A stretch of 64,000 nucleotides of DNA from Trebouxia sp. TZW2008. Its lineage: Eukaryota; Chlorophyta; Trebouxiophyceae; Trebouxiales; Trebouxiaceae. Made by a program: the position numbers and the translations under genes. Position 1 is the stretch's first letter, and each line of letters starts with the position of its first letter. The stretch is from the NCBI GenBank assembly GCA_002118135.1, contig BDIU01000063.1:62439-126438 (forward strand), written 5' to 3'. The notes under the pieces were generated by a model. It was not told the DNA's origin. It was given only the letters and a program-made list of their open reading frames with translations, and searched no databases. Shown piece after piece: positions 23,601-32,418 of this stretch.

Positions 23601-26600
23601 AATGAAGTTTGATCTGTTTGATCAAGAAGGTACGGCCTCACCTGAGCTCCCTAGTGGCCTGTGACATACACAGCATACATACCTTGGGTGGTTACCTACT
23701 TTCGGAGGCTTGAACAACAGGTCTTGCATGTAGCGCTCGCTTTGTGCGGCAGGGTCGGGTTCTTGAGGAATGTCCCCCAAAGTGCTACATGACTCCGTCG
23801 AAGGTCATCGAGGCGTCTATTTGAGTAGACGAATCCACCGAACCGAAAGGGCTCGGTAGACCGGGCTTGGACTCTGCATGTGTAGCTGTCATTTCGCTGA
23901 AAGTGTTGAACATCAGTGTCAGAGCACTGCTTTGTATACCAAATTCAGTCGCAGACATGCCCCAACTATGGGATTCTGAATTGGTGTGTTGACGTAATTA
24001 GGGTCGAGTTGCCTGCTGCACAAATTCAAATGAATTCTGGGTCCAATTCAAGTAGCAAGAGCTGTCTCGCGTCTCGAAGGAATGCAGTTGTGGGTCAAAT
24101 GCTATGGAAGGATTCCAAGGCTGCTCATGCACTGCATGCTGGCTCAGTGCCTATTGGGACAAAGAAGGTGCACAGGCTCTTACGCAGTAGCAGTTGCAAA
24201 CCAACTGTGCTAACCTGTATGTGTCAAAAACACCTTCCCTGTATTCATATGGTCCAGAGTGCACACCAATGCATGTTAATCGAAACTCAGGTGCATTAGC
24301 ACATAGCTTGGCACACATTGGCATGCTTGCATGGATGAACTTCTGCTGATGGTGTTCATCAACGCAACCCTGCCTTCTGTAGGTTCAAGGCCCTGCTGCA
24401 TGGGGCTACTGGGCAGCGCCCTGCCCTGGTCAACCTGTACCCTGACGGCACCATCCTGGTCACATGCGCTGGCACCGAAATGGGTCAAGGGCTCTTCACC
24501 AAAGTCAAGCAGGTCAGCACACCCATCATGCATCATCAATTTGTATGCTTGCTTTGATAGTCTCACTTCCTGGTCCAACTATCAGTCCCTTCCTGTGCGT
24601 TGTCAGTGGAAGAGCACAATGAGAAACCAAGATCTGCCTACATCATGATAGGACACAGGCAACGAGCAACAGCATAGGGTGAGGGGGACAGCTTACGCAA
24701 GCCAACAAATAAACAAAAGCAAAGTACAAGTGACAAAAGCAAAGTGGGTGTGCCCTGGTCTCTGAACAGAATTGGCGCAAAGCCCGTTTACAAAGGTTGC
24801 AGCATACCACCCTGGGGGTATTACACTGATGCATGAGACTAGTCCATCTTTCCCCTTTGTTGTAATGGTGCAGTCTGGCCCTCTCTTGATGTGCCTCTGG
24901 CCACAATGTGTTCTGCTAGGTGTCTGGAGAGAAATTGCTGCTGCCTCTTCCCGGCTCTTGTATGCAACTCTAGTTGACATCTGCAGCCCTGACATTTCTG
25001 TTTATTGGCACTCTTGCCTGGATTTGTAAATTGCTTCGGTGCCTACAGCTGCACTGAACGCAACCTTGCACTCTGCAAGTTCAGACAAGTCTTTAGTCAC
25101 ACTTTGATTCTGCCATGACGCCTCACAGGGGACTGCTGCTGTCTCTTCCTCACCCTGGCATGCGTTCTCAAGTGGCAGGTTCAGCCCTGTCATTTCTGTT
25201 CATTGGCATTCTTGCCTGGACTTATGGATTGCTCTTGTGCCTACAGCTGGACTGAAGGCCTCTATGCACTCCACAAGTCTAGGCAAGGATGTCATGGGTC
25301 ATGCAGGGCAGCTGCCACAATGTTTTGAGTCCCTGACATGGTCTTTTCATTGGCAGTCTTGCCTGGGCTTGGTGGATTGTCTGTGTGCCTACGGCTGGAC
25401 TGAAGGTGACAGCGCAGTCCTCAACCCCAGGCAAGGGTGACTGCAACAAGATGGGTCAGGCGGACAGCTGAATGGTGTTTGCCTCAAAAGGTTCTCCCTG
25501 CCATGTTTTGTGCATTGGCATTCTTGCCTGGGATTGGTGGGTTGTTCATGTGCCTACAGCTAGGCTGAAGGCAACTGTGCATTCCGCAACCCCAGACAAG
25601 GGTGATAACAACAGGATGGGCCACGCAGGCAGCTGGCTTCCACAGGTCTGGGCATGTTCACATGGGTCTAAGCATGCCAGGCGTGTTACGCTGATGCATG
25701 CAGCTAGTCCATCATTCCCCATTGTTGTATTGGTGCTGGTCTACTCTTGATCTGTCTCTAGCCACATTTTGATTCTGCCGTGGCGCCTCATAGTCGACTG
25801 CTGCTGTCTCGTCCTGACCCTGGCATGCGTTTCCAAGTGGCAGGGTCAGCCCTGTCCTTTTCTGTTCATTGGCATTCTTGCCTGGACTTGTGGATTGCTC
25901 CTGTGCCTACAGCTGGACTGAAGGCCTCATTGCACTGGACAAGTCTAGACAAGGATGTCATGGGTCATGCAGGGCAGCTGCCACGGTGTTTGACTCCCTG
26001 ACATGGTCTTTTCATTGGCACTCTTGCCTGGGCTTGTCTGTTTGCCTACAGCTAGACTGAAGGTGACAGCGCAGTCCTCAACCCCAGGCAAGGGTGAGTG
26101 CAGCAGGTTGAATCAGGCAGACAGCTACCATGTTTTTGACTCAAAGGGTTGCCATTGAAATTGTGATGTGGCATGAAGCAGTGTTAGGGTGATGCCATGA
26201 TGTGTAGACTGCTGCTCTGCTCACACGCCATCAGCCAAAATGTTTGGCAACCCTTGCAGCCTGAGCACTTCATACCTCCAGGTTATGAGACATTCCTGTA
26301 CATCCTTGCTGTTGGCTCTTGTCTTATGTGGCTGGAGCCAGCCTCAAATAGCTGAAATCCTGATGTGGTATCAATAGCAGCTTCATTTTACAGGCCAGTC
26401 TGAGCTGAGACACGCCCATGTGCAGCAAGCCCCAGCTGGCTGTCATAATGCGCAGATGGTGTAGACATGCTGGCGGACTCTGTCGCCTAACTAATGACGT
26501 CTGTGGAGCACTGAGAATCAATCAAAGGCAAATGCACTGTATTGTTGTGAAGCTGCTGTCGAGTAGATACTGAGCAGCCTGGTCAATGTAGCTTGACTTA

Positions 26601-29600
26601 CTAGTGCGAAGTGCCTTTCGGTCTCTCACTGCAACATGACATGCTTTTGGAGACCACTAGGCATAGCCAACTGGTTTGCTCAGCTTGCATTGACTGGGCT
26701 GTCCACAGCTGTCAACTGATTCTTAGTTCCTAAATGGGCCTTCACTGTCAGGGCCACAACAAAGGGCCACAGCATAGCTTTCAAAATGGGAGGATGCTGA
26801 TGTAGGCATCACAGAAGCTGATATTGCTGCATGCCTGTTGTGGGCCAACACAGATTGTTGGCACACCTGTGAGGTGTTTGTATTGCAGGGTTCAGCAAGA
26901 CTTGACATCATGAGAGGCAGCGAACAGTTTGCTTAGATGCACATGTCACACAAGGCACAGAGAGGTACTACTGTGAGATTGCTTGCACTTGCTGTACTTG
27001 CTTCTGGCCTTGATGTCTCTTGTGCAACTGCAACACGCTGTGGATGAGGGTGATTGATGTTCATTGGCATGAGCAGGGGAGGTGTTATACACAGCAGATG
27101 CAGCTGAGAGCCGCCTTGATGTGCCCTTTCAACTCAGCACAAAAGGACCCTCATTTGGTTTTCGTCTGCTGCTGCAATAACGATGCAGTGTAATCACAAC
27201 TTCAGCTACAGCAGATGCAAAGCTGGACAGATTGCAGGCTATGCCTGAATTTGACGTTGCGGCATTACATGGTAACTCTGTCATAAATGGCTCTTCACAC
27301 TGACTGTGAGCCCAATTAGCGTACACTTGACAACGACATTTTGCGTGAGAGCTACAAAGAACCAAGGTGTGAGCATGTTCCACTGTGAGACAGCAGGGAA
27401 GTGTTTGACATGCATGCAAGGCTGCTTCATGTGCTGAGCCAGGCGGTACCTGAGGAGCTCTCAAGCATTGAGCATAATCTATTATGCACAAGCTGAAACT
27501 CTTGTTACACAGAGGAGTGTCACTTGGAACAGATCAAGTCGTTTCACTTGCTCTGCTGTTGTGATGTGCAGGTTGCACTCCATGTGCTGAGCCAGGCAGT
27601 GCCTGAGGAGCTGCGGCCCCTGCCTGCGCACCTGGTGGAAGTGGCCGACAACAACACCAGCGCTCTGCCCAACACCGGCATGGATGCAGGTCAGCTGCTT
27701 CCTGCTGTCTTTTCTGGAGGCATACAAGCAGTTTCTGACAGAGGCTGTGCTCACCTGCATCTGTCTATTTTGTCCACTCATAAGCCCACTTCTTGGCTTG
27801 CTCTCGTTGGCTGTGTAGCTTGCTGAAGTGTGTGTCTCAGCCAGCTATGGAGGGTTCTGCTTGATGCATCTGGGATTGTGGCAATGTAAGCTGCTGGAGG
27901 CGCATGTTTGCAATAGGTCAGCAGGTGTGCTGGATACATCACACCTTTGCCGCCTGCCTTTCAGTGGATTGTTTGATGCTACTGGGACTTAGGCTGCTGT
28001 CTGTAAGTTGTTCGTTTGATGCTCATGGGTAAAATGACACCATGCATGCCCTGCATGCTGGCAGCTTTGTTCTCAATTGCAGCCGACCAGCTGTTGATGA
28101 ATTGTCTCATCATGTCATGTCATTAAAGGCCCCAAATGTGTTCAGCCCTTGAGGCACCACCAGTCAGTTCACAGACCTGCATCATGACGCTGGCAGTCAC
28201 ACTGGCTGCAACACTTGGAACATGGTCTGTAGCAAGAACTGTGACGCTCAATGACACAGCTCTCCTCAGCAAGTCCAGACATGCTTTAGCTCAGGAGGTG
28301 TCTTTTGTCGAATGTCACATGTCCACATGCAGACGATGCTAGTCAAACATGCTGCCATGCACATGCACACATATTATTTTGGACTTGAGGTGTATGGTTT
28401 GAGGAAGCCTTGTAGCAATTAAGATCTTTGCTTTAATCGCTGTTTGCAAAGACAGTGTACAATACATCAAGTGGCAAGCACTGTATGCGTAGATGACTCA
28501 GAACAGTCATCCTGTTCAAGTTCGTGTCATGCCTGGTACTTCTGTATGCCTGAAGTATGCAAAGGTCAACTCTACCTGCAGGCAGCATGACAACAGACAG
28601 CAGGGGGTGCCCGTGAGTCCACACGTCTGACATGTCGACAGCTAGTGAACAAGACGCTAGCGCTCGCTGCTCACTTTACGTCAAGAATGCTCTTGCTCTG
28701 AGTCTGAAGCATATTGAAGTTGGACCTTTTCTTGACTCCAGCATTGACATTGCTTTGCATGGTACTCCACCAAAAGAATATGGAATCAAAAGGCTGTTGC
28801 TCTCTGCCTCTGCAGGTAGCACAACCGCAGAGGGGTGCCTGTGAGTGCATGCTTGAACGTTGTCATCATTGTCACACTGTTGACTCAGACTGTGTCATGC
28901 ATGATCGGGTCTGGTAAGTGGGAACTTGCAGCAATTGCAGCAATCCTTGTACTCTGCCTGTAGGTAGCTCAAACAGCAGAGGCTGCCCATGAATTTGTTG
29001 ATCTGTTGACCATGACTTTGCTCTGGGCAGTATATGAAGCACCGACTCTGATTGCAGGTAGCACAACAGCAGAAGGTGCCTGTGAGTCCGTGCGCCTGGC
29101 GTGTCAACAGCTGGTGGATAACACACTAGTCCCCATGGCTGAAGACATGCAGAAGGAGGTGCAGGAGAAGAAGACTGCAGAGGAGGTGTGGCAGGCGCTG
29201 ATCAAGGGCGCTACAAACCCCATGGCTTTTCCTAACAAGCAGCTGACAGCGTATGCCTTGTTTGATGGCTCAAGGCGGGACAAGCCAGCAGGTGTTTACA
29301 TGCTCCCTGACTGAGTGTTTATGCCACAGCTTGGTTGTTGGTCACTTGCAGTGTGCCCTGAGTGTAAAGCTTGAAGCTCTCAAGGCTTTCTCGACCCTCC
29401 ATATCAAGCAGCTGACAGCGTATGCTTTGTTCAATGGCTGAAGGCGAGACCAGCCTGCAGGTCGGTGCAGCATATGCAATGTTGAGGATATTGTTGTTGC
29501 AAAGGCACTGCAACTTGGAAGCAATCGCTTCGTTCTGAAATGCGATTATACTGCTCTGCAAGGGCAGTTCAATATGAGGACGTTGATCTTGAGCGTCATA

Positions 29601-31905
29601 AAGAGAAACAAATGTACAAACACTGGGTAGTGCAACAGAGAGTAAGGCTGCTGCCTGTCTGCTTGAGGTTGATCCCGCATGCTGAGCTTTGAGCTGTAAA
29701 AAGATGTCTTGCTTGAGCTTGACACAATGCTTTGTGGATAGATGCAAGCTTGAGCTTGCACTGCATCTACCAAGCTTTGTGTCAAGCTCGAGTCAGAGTC
29801 AAAATGTGCCTAAAGAATTCATCAGGCCTTTGCACTCTTGGCCTTTATGGATTGCTTCCTTTTCACTTATGCAGCAGCCCACTGTTGCTGACATCCAGAT
29901 TGACCAAGAAGTTGACTTCTCTCCATTGGTGCGTTCTGGTGTTTTGACACACTTACAGCTCTTGTTGACACATTGTGCTTGCATGGGTGTCAGAGAAAAG
30001 AAACTGATGTACAGCTCTTTTGGGGCGAGCTGCTGTGTGTCTAGAGGCCTGCTGCATGTGTTGAGACACTGTGCATGGCTAACATGGTCTAGACATTGTG
30101 CATGGTTGAAGGAGAAGAAAAGCTGGTCTACAGCTCTTTTGGGGCGAGCTGCAGTGAGGTGGAGGTCAACATGCTGACTGGGGAGCGCCGAGTCATCCGT
30201 GCTGACATCATGCTGGATGCTGGCAATAGTCTCAGCCCTGCTCTGGACGCTGGTCAGGTCTGCCCCGCCCTCCCCTGCCCTACCCTGCCCTATCCTGTTG
30301 ACATTTGTGATTTGCTGATTTGTGCTGCCCTGGCCTAAAACCCCACTGCCTTGCTGTGCCCTGCTCTGCCTTGCCCTGCTTTGCCTTGCCTCGTTGGCGA
30401 GTGCCTCGAGTTGACATCATGCTGGACACTGGCAGCAGCCTCAGTCCTCCCCAGTCCGGCCAGGTTCGGCCCGCCCTGCTGTACGTCACAACTTGCTGTT
30501 TTGCTCCCTGCTGCGCTTTGTCAATTGCTGTTCTGGCCTGCCTCAGCATGCCATGTCCTGGATGCTAGCCAGGTCCGCCTTGCCCTGCGCTGCTTCACTG
30601 CACCAGACAACCAGTTATCCTGCCCTACCCATTCTGTGCTGCTGTGCCCTGCCCTTCCCTAGCCTGCCCTCCCTTGCCCTTTCCTGTTCAGCGTCAGTAT
30701 GCATTTGTTGTTCCTTGCATACCCTTGTGAAATGTCAGTGCCCCTTTTTCGGTGGGGTGGCTTTCTGTAAGTTTGCAGCACATAGAAGGTAGGAATACCT
30801 TTGCATGCGCCGCTTTGGAGACTATGACTTCACACTCGTGTGCCCTTTGGCAATCCCTGCCTTTTGTTCTGGTCAGGCTGCCTAACAAATTTTTTGAATC
30901 AGCAACTTTGACTTCATTTACGGCAAAGTGCCTTTCTTTAGTTATGGACTGGGCTGACCCCTCATAGGCCAACTGTCCACTGATTGCTACTCTTGAAGCA
31001 GCAATCCCGGGCTGCCCCTATAAACAGAGTCTCCCGTTATGCCGCCTCATGGCACAGACTTTTATTTTTGTTTCTTTCTTATGGATAGCCTTACTGCATG
31101 TATTGCCTGTCGCCTTGCATTGTATTCTGACTCCCTTCTGGCCCTTTTGAAAGCGGCAGTGGCATTGACCCATTCATGCCTATGTGTGTAGGCTGAGGGC
31201 GGGTTTGTCTATGCACTGGGCATGCTGCTGCAAGAAGATGTGACGTATGACCATCAGGGACAGCCGCAGTTTGACAGCACCTGGAATTACAAGATCCCAT
31301 CTGCGGCCTGCATACCGCGTGAGATCATCATCCGTATGCTTGAGGTACGCCCATTGGCATGCATTCCTATCGGTAGCAGGTTGACCAATAATGTGTCTCA
31401 CAACTGCATGCTTCTCAAGGCATGTGTGGCTTGTCTCAATGGCTGCTGAACAAGCAGCAAATGCTTGCAGCGCTCTGACTCACCGCCACAGCATGCATGC
31501 TGCACAGGGTCAAGCACACAGTGTGATCGTATTGCATGATGCTGTGATGAGTGTCATGACAATGCAATGGACATTGCCTTCTTGAGGTCAGCACTTGTGT
31601 TGCAGAATTCACCCAACAAGGTGGGTATCATGACATCAAAGTCAACAGGAGAGCCTCCCTTGTTAGCGTCAGTGTCAGTCTTGACGGCCTTCCAAGCAGC
31701 AATTACAGCAGCCAAGCAAGGCCTGAAAGACATGCAATCTTCAAGCGGCAAATCTGATCATGACTCAGCGATTAGTAATGGCAACACAGAGTCTGTGAGG
31801 GAGCAGGTTCTTAGGCAGCTTGAAGCGCCAGTCACCGTGAAGGAAGTCAAAAGGGTCATTGGCGAGATGCAGCTCTCCGATTTGCTGCTGGCAAACGAGC
31901 AGTAA
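4719..31905 (+). CDS. Aldehyde oxidase (xanthine oxidase family, plant AO type), complete, 25 exons
   Basis: Molybdo-flavoenzyme that oxidises aldehydes (R-CHO to R-COOH). Exons: 4719-4811, 5001-5076, 5165-5284, 5472-5659, 5927-6055, 6475-6720, 7131-7304, 8342-8475, 9181-9307, 9595-9733, 10349-10551, 10860-11015, 12261-12431, 12659-12790, 18069-18326, 19174-19356, 19855-20049, 22350-22545, 23177-23372, 24383-24512, 27572-27689, 29058-29291, 30112-30257, 31192-31344, 31606-31905. They sum to 4197 nt, giving 1398 aa, close to the 1330-1370 usual for the family. First 2Fe-2S cysteines are 37, 42, 45 and one of 67/69; second set QCGFC (107, 110) and NLCRC (146, 148). FAD motifs are VRVVGGNTG and TMGGNL. 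Moco residues: Gln788, GGAFGGK (816-822), RAPG (933) and the catalytic Glu in STGEPPLLA (1315). Bovine XDH substrate residues Glu802 and Arg880 align with Thr and Gln, and RAPG replaces FRGFGG, so this is aldehyde oxidase rather than xanthine dehydrogenase. The intron after exon 3 is GC-AG. Introns make up about 85% of the gene. Confidence 0.92.
6750..6776 (+). repeat. Donor-side echo of aldehyde oxidase exon 6
   Basis: The last bases of exon 6 and its donor (gcatcaccagccacaag|gtgtgt, ending 6720) are repeated about 50 bp downstream, identical over this stretch. It is a non-coding copy inside the intron. Confidence 0.75.
7355..7645 (+). repeat. About five decayed donor-side echoes of aldehyde oxidase exon 7
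   Basis: The exon-7 end and its donor (ggcaacccg|gtgagagtgcactc) recur in diverged form at about 7361, 7427, 7480, 7545 and 7609. Each is followed by a variant of the same intron start (cactcac...ttcactcagctatg). Spacing is 50-75 bp. Divergence rises and falls irregularly, so several duplication rounds are likely. Confidence 0.7.
7928..8341 (+). repeat. Three 138-bp acceptor-side copies of aldehyde oxidase exon 8
   Basis: Units begin at cag 7925, 8063, 8201 and 8339, an exact 138-bp period. The fourth is the true exon (8342-8475). The first three encode [20 protein letters not shown] like the true exon, but their 3' third is replaced by intron-like sequence ([11 protein letters not shown]). 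The array stays open except for a single tga near 8189, because 138 is a multiple of three. Probably intronic relics, but copy identity is high enough for mis-splicing or alternative use. Confidence 0.85.
8529..8590 (+). repeat. Donor-side echo of aldehyde oxidase exon 8
   Basis: The exon-8 end ([10 protein letters not shown] before gtgact) recurs as [10 protein letters not shown] followed by gtgcca. Confidence 0.7.
8898..9110 (+). repeat. Two acceptor-side echoes of aldehyde oxidase exon 9
   Basis: The true exon begins at 9181 ([20 protein letters not shown]). A good copy at about 8908 reads [17 protein letters not shown] poorer one, starting after ttgatgtag near 9028, is broken by stops. 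Flanking intron text (ctgtgacagcatgcat...aggctttgtgacc) is repeated with them. Confidence 0.75.
10021..10347 (+). repeat. Two acceptor-side echoes of aldehyde oxidase exon 11, with adjacent palindromes
   Basis: The start of exon 11 (gcacag|gtgacaaggcagaatgg, 10349) is preceded by copies at about 10051 and 10190, each with the leading part of the exon plus intron tail. Just before the first copy are two abutting perfect palindromes: accctagggt (10021-10030) and cccctaattagggg (10033-10046). Confidence 0.7.
10633..10726 (+). repeat. Donor-side echo of aldehyde oxidase exon 11
   Basis: The second half of exon 11 ([19 protein letters not shown]) is repeated about 172 bp downstream, with gtcaggt at the same junction. 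The copy is shifted out of frame with the preceding text. Confidence 0.75.
11040..11500 (+). repeat. About six donor-side echoes of aldehyde oxidase exon 12
   Basis: The exon-12 end and donor (gaaagagccttgctacag|gtgctgtcctgac) recur near 11049, 11120, 11175, 11330, 11390 and 11455. The best copy (11262-11350) retains a longer exon piece ([13 protein letters not shown] against [14 protein letters not shown]). Each copy is followed by the same intron start (gtcctgacaa.cattgcaacaac). Confidence 0.75.
12080..12180 (+). repeat. Acceptor-side echo of aldehyde oxidase exon 13
   Basis: After a good acceptor (catgtgcag), bases 12080-12180 encode [20 protein letters not shown], nearly the same as exon 13 starting at 12261 ([20 protein letters not shown]). 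The 3' part of the exon is missing and no donor is in place. Confidence 0.8.
12884..13200 (+). repeat. Two donor-side echoes of aldehyde oxidase exon 14
   Basis: Bases 12884-12969 repeat the end of exon 14 (gggctgctggtggcggagacc...cagcttgtcgag|gtgagtgctgag) but are out of frame. A third, weak copy follows at about 13128-13200. Confidence 0.7.
14040..16300 (+). repeat. Degenerate 100-150 bp repeat family in the 5.3-kb intron 14
   Basis: Within 12791-18068, blocks of the form gacccaaagcagcagaacct gcatgtgtttgctggcagtcag recur near 14078, 15270, 15350, 15695, 15820, 15935 and 16170. They are often followed by gctgctagaggctgtag and gttcatgctgatgctcagc. The best copy could read [21 protein letters not shown] find no matching exon in the aldehyde oxidase, so these may be echoes of lost sequence or a local satellite. 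Confidence 0.6.
16740..17260 (+). repeat. About 250-bp duplicated block in intron 14
   Basis: Two diver­ged copies begin near 16755 and 17003 (gctgtgcacggctgtagcttggctgg, then ttccacagaggaaaagcc, agccgccgccgtg and cctgccaacatgccaatg). A third fragment lies near 14650-14760. No coding potential that I trust. Confidence 0.6.
17861..17998 (+). repeat. Two acceptor-side echoes of aldehyde oxidase exon 15
   Basis: The start of exon 15 (gcatgcag|gtgagttacacctttcc, 18069) is echoed at 17861 (cgcag|gtgaactatacttgtcc), followed by cccatcatgcag, and by a fragment near 17965 (gacttgggcaaagccatcacgcacatctc). Confidence 0.65.
18433..18923 (+). repeat. Three donor-side echoes of aldehyde oxidase exon 15
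   Basis: The end of exon 15 (ggagcctcagactgctatggccc ... ggtggcatggag|gtcagt, 18326) recurs at 18433-18527, 18682-18762 and 18877-18923. Each keeps the gtcagt or gttagc donor-like junction. Copies shorten with distance from the exon. Confidence 0.8.
19455..19655 (+). repeat. Two donor-side echoes of aldehyde oxidase exon 16
   Basis: The alanine-rich exon-16 end ([17 protein letters not shown], ending 19356) recurs at about 19461-19537 and again, more decayed, at 19575-19652. Confidence 0.75.
20170..20512 (+). rRNA. Fragment of mitochondrial LSU rRNA, domain V
   Basis: Conserved blocks in order are cttgaaataccacccttt, ttgactggggcggtc, taaagagtaacgga, gtgcgaaggta, ctcagcctggtcgg, tgactgtgagac, acaagtc, gggacgaaag, tggaagggctctc, caacggatcaaaggtacgc and gatgacaggctgatgactccc. 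This spans roughly E. coli positions 2040-2468, including the peptidyl-transferase region. Similarity stops abruptly after actcccaa. It is a partial, presumably non-functional copy. Confidence 0.85.
20888..21048 (-). rRNA. Fragment of mitochondrial LSU rRNA, domain II
   Basis: Read on the minus strand this gives gtaccttttgtataatgggt, cagcgagtaaatcc, taagccgttaggtggaggc, agtgaaaacgagtctaaata, then gacccaaaaccgggtgatct and agccatgagcagg. These are conserved blocks of LSU rRNA near E. coli 560-700. It is opposite in strand to the domain V piece 400 bp away. Confidence 0.8.
21095..21200 (+). other. Group I intron 3' core (part of the NUMT)
   Basis: The order tcagagactacatgcc ... ctcttgatgacatagtccga ... 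tttacggagacgtaaaggg fits the Q/R and S elements of a group I intron. P7 forms between agacta and tagtcc, followed by a P9 hairpin (tttacggagacgtaaa). The 5' half of the intron was not identified. The host gene of the intron is unknown; LSU rRNA is a reasonable guess. Confidence 0.65.
21644..22310 (+). repeat. Five acceptor-side echoes of aldehyde oxidase exon 18
   Basis: Copies of the exon-18 start begin after (c)ag at 21644, 21724, 21872, 21957 and 22157, before the true exon at 22350. The 21957 copy is longest and best ([18 protein letters not shown], then a changed [14 protein letters not shown]) and runs about 160 bp in frame before losing its 3' end. Others carry frameshifts or stops. 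Confidence 0.85.
22628..22756 (+). repeat. Donor-side echo of aldehyde oxidase exon 18
   Basis: About 125 bp repeats the second half of exon 18 up to the donor (aacttcctaaagccttctacaccag|gtctgt), with stops and indels. With the five upstream copies this makes seven versions of one exon. Confidence 0.8.
23680..23885 (+). other. GC-rich, hairpin-rich element of unknown identity in intron 19
   Basis: Composition differs from the surrounding intron (more CG dinucleotides). Several stems are visible: cctac-tttc-ggagg (near 23696), gcgtcta-tttga-gtagacg, accga(a)cc-gaaa-ggg(c)tcggt with a GNRA loop, and tgac...gtca. It looks like an ncRNA gene or a relic of one. I could not match it to U1-U6, U3, SRP, RNase P/MRP, 5S or 5.8S from memory. 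Boundaries and strand are uncertain. Confidence 0.35.
24999..26110 (+). repeat. About 150-bp tandem repeat in aldehyde oxidase intron 20
   Basis: The block cattggcattcttgcctgg...tgcctacagctggactgaag...catgggtcatgcagggcagc recurs at about 25003, 25201, 25348, 25512, 25866 and 26013. The clearest spacing is 147 bp (25201 to 25348, and 25866 to 26013). Each unit contains an acceptor-like tacag but no open exon matching the enzyme. The rest of the 24513-27571 intron shows no gene. Confidence 0.7.
27413..27462 (+). repeat. Acceptor-side echo of aldehyde oxidase exon 21
   Basis: gcttcatgtgctgagccagg cggtacctgaggagctc copies the start of exon 21 ([12 protein letters not shown], true exon at 27572) about 160 bp upstream. 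Confidence 0.7.
28581..29030 (+). repeat. Three acceptor-side echoes of aldehyde oxidase exon 22
   Basis: The start of exon 22 (gcag|gtagcacaacagcagaaggtgcctgtgagtcc, 29058) is copied at 28581, 28816 and 28974. Each keeps the ag|gtagc or ag|gcagc junction. The 28581 copy retains a second patch (gtcgacagctagtgaacaagac). Confidence 0.75.
29398..29464 (+). repeat. Donor-side echo of aldehyde oxidase exon 22
   Basis: aagcagctgacagcgtatgc tttgttcaatggctgaaggc repeats the exon-22 end ([14 protein letters not shown], ending 29291) with an in-frame stop, up to the cctgcag|gt junction. Confidence 0.75.
29985..30050 (+). repeat. Acceptor-side echo of aldehyde oxidase exon 23
   Basis: agagaaaagaaactgatgta cagctcttttggggcgagctgc copies the start of exon 23 ([13 protein letters not shown], true exon at 30112). 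Confidence 0.75.
30258..30700 (+). repeat. C-rich low-complexity intron with donor-side echo of exon 23
   Basis: The intron after exon 23 is rich in (t)gccctgcc words. Bases 30404-30475 repeat the exon-23 end ([12 protein letters not shown] against [12 protein letters not shown]) including the gcc agg t junction. Confidence 0.65.
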
Positions 31906-32418
31906 ACCTTTTACATTATTGAACGTCCAGGCCCAAGGTTGCATATGCCCAGCATTGCAGCAGATGAACATGGGTCACAGCTGACTTGTATTTGTCAACT
32001 GCATGCTTCAATAAAGACCATGAACACTACGTTATTGAATAATGACGATCACCAATAATTCATTCGTGTTCGAGTTAGGCGCTGCATGCATACACGGTGA
32101 ACATAAGTTGCCGGAGGGGCTTGTATCACTCCAGTTGCCAACTTCGCCTTGATTGCTTATCACAGCACTGTATCACTTGGTGACAAGTTTCGATTGCAAG
32201 CAACCCCATCATTTCAAATGAAGAGATTTCACGAGACAAAACGCTTCGCAGCAACGAAAATGACATTTTTGCCACACAAGCCAAAACACACCAAGTTGCT
32301 TTTGCAAACCTGATGGAAAAAGGATAGCAGCTTCACATGACAGATTGAAGCATGACGTCATTGCCGGTACGGCAAATCCGCTGCTTCTGAAGCTCTCAAA
32401 CTGTTCATCGCAGCAATC
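31906..32418. other. Convergent intergenic interval (aldehyde oxidase / SelU 3' ends)
   Basis: About 510 bp between the two convergent stop codons, moderately AT-rich. It should contain both 3' UTRs and poly(A) sites. I see no gene or repeat. Confidence 0.5.

Larger units (their letters stand above)
10860..31905 (+). other. Aldehyde oxidase exons 12-25: molybdopterin domain
   Basis: Exon 13 is the a/b hammerhead start ([13 protein letters not shown]). Exon 15 contains the HFYME motif. Exon 16 holds the FGGK Moco loop. Exon 18 has FDIKLCKTN and RAPG, exon 20 [13 protein letters not shown], exon 22 [15 protein letters not shown], exon 23 [13 protein letters not shown], exon 24 [10 protein letters not shown], and exon 25 the GEPPLLAS active-site Glu followed by a plant-AO-like tail ([12 protein letters not shown]). 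Confidence 0.88.

Noticed and set aside
29689..30177. Open plus-strand stretch of 162 codons in the aldehyde oxidase region
   Set aside because: Runs across an intron and exon 23 in the wrong frame; the exon-23 frame matches the enzyme.
4719..31905. Calling the molybdo-enzyme xanthine dehydrogenase
   Set aside because: RAPG instead of FRGFGG, and loss of both XDH substrate residues (Glu802 and Arg880 equivalents), favour aldehyde oxidase.
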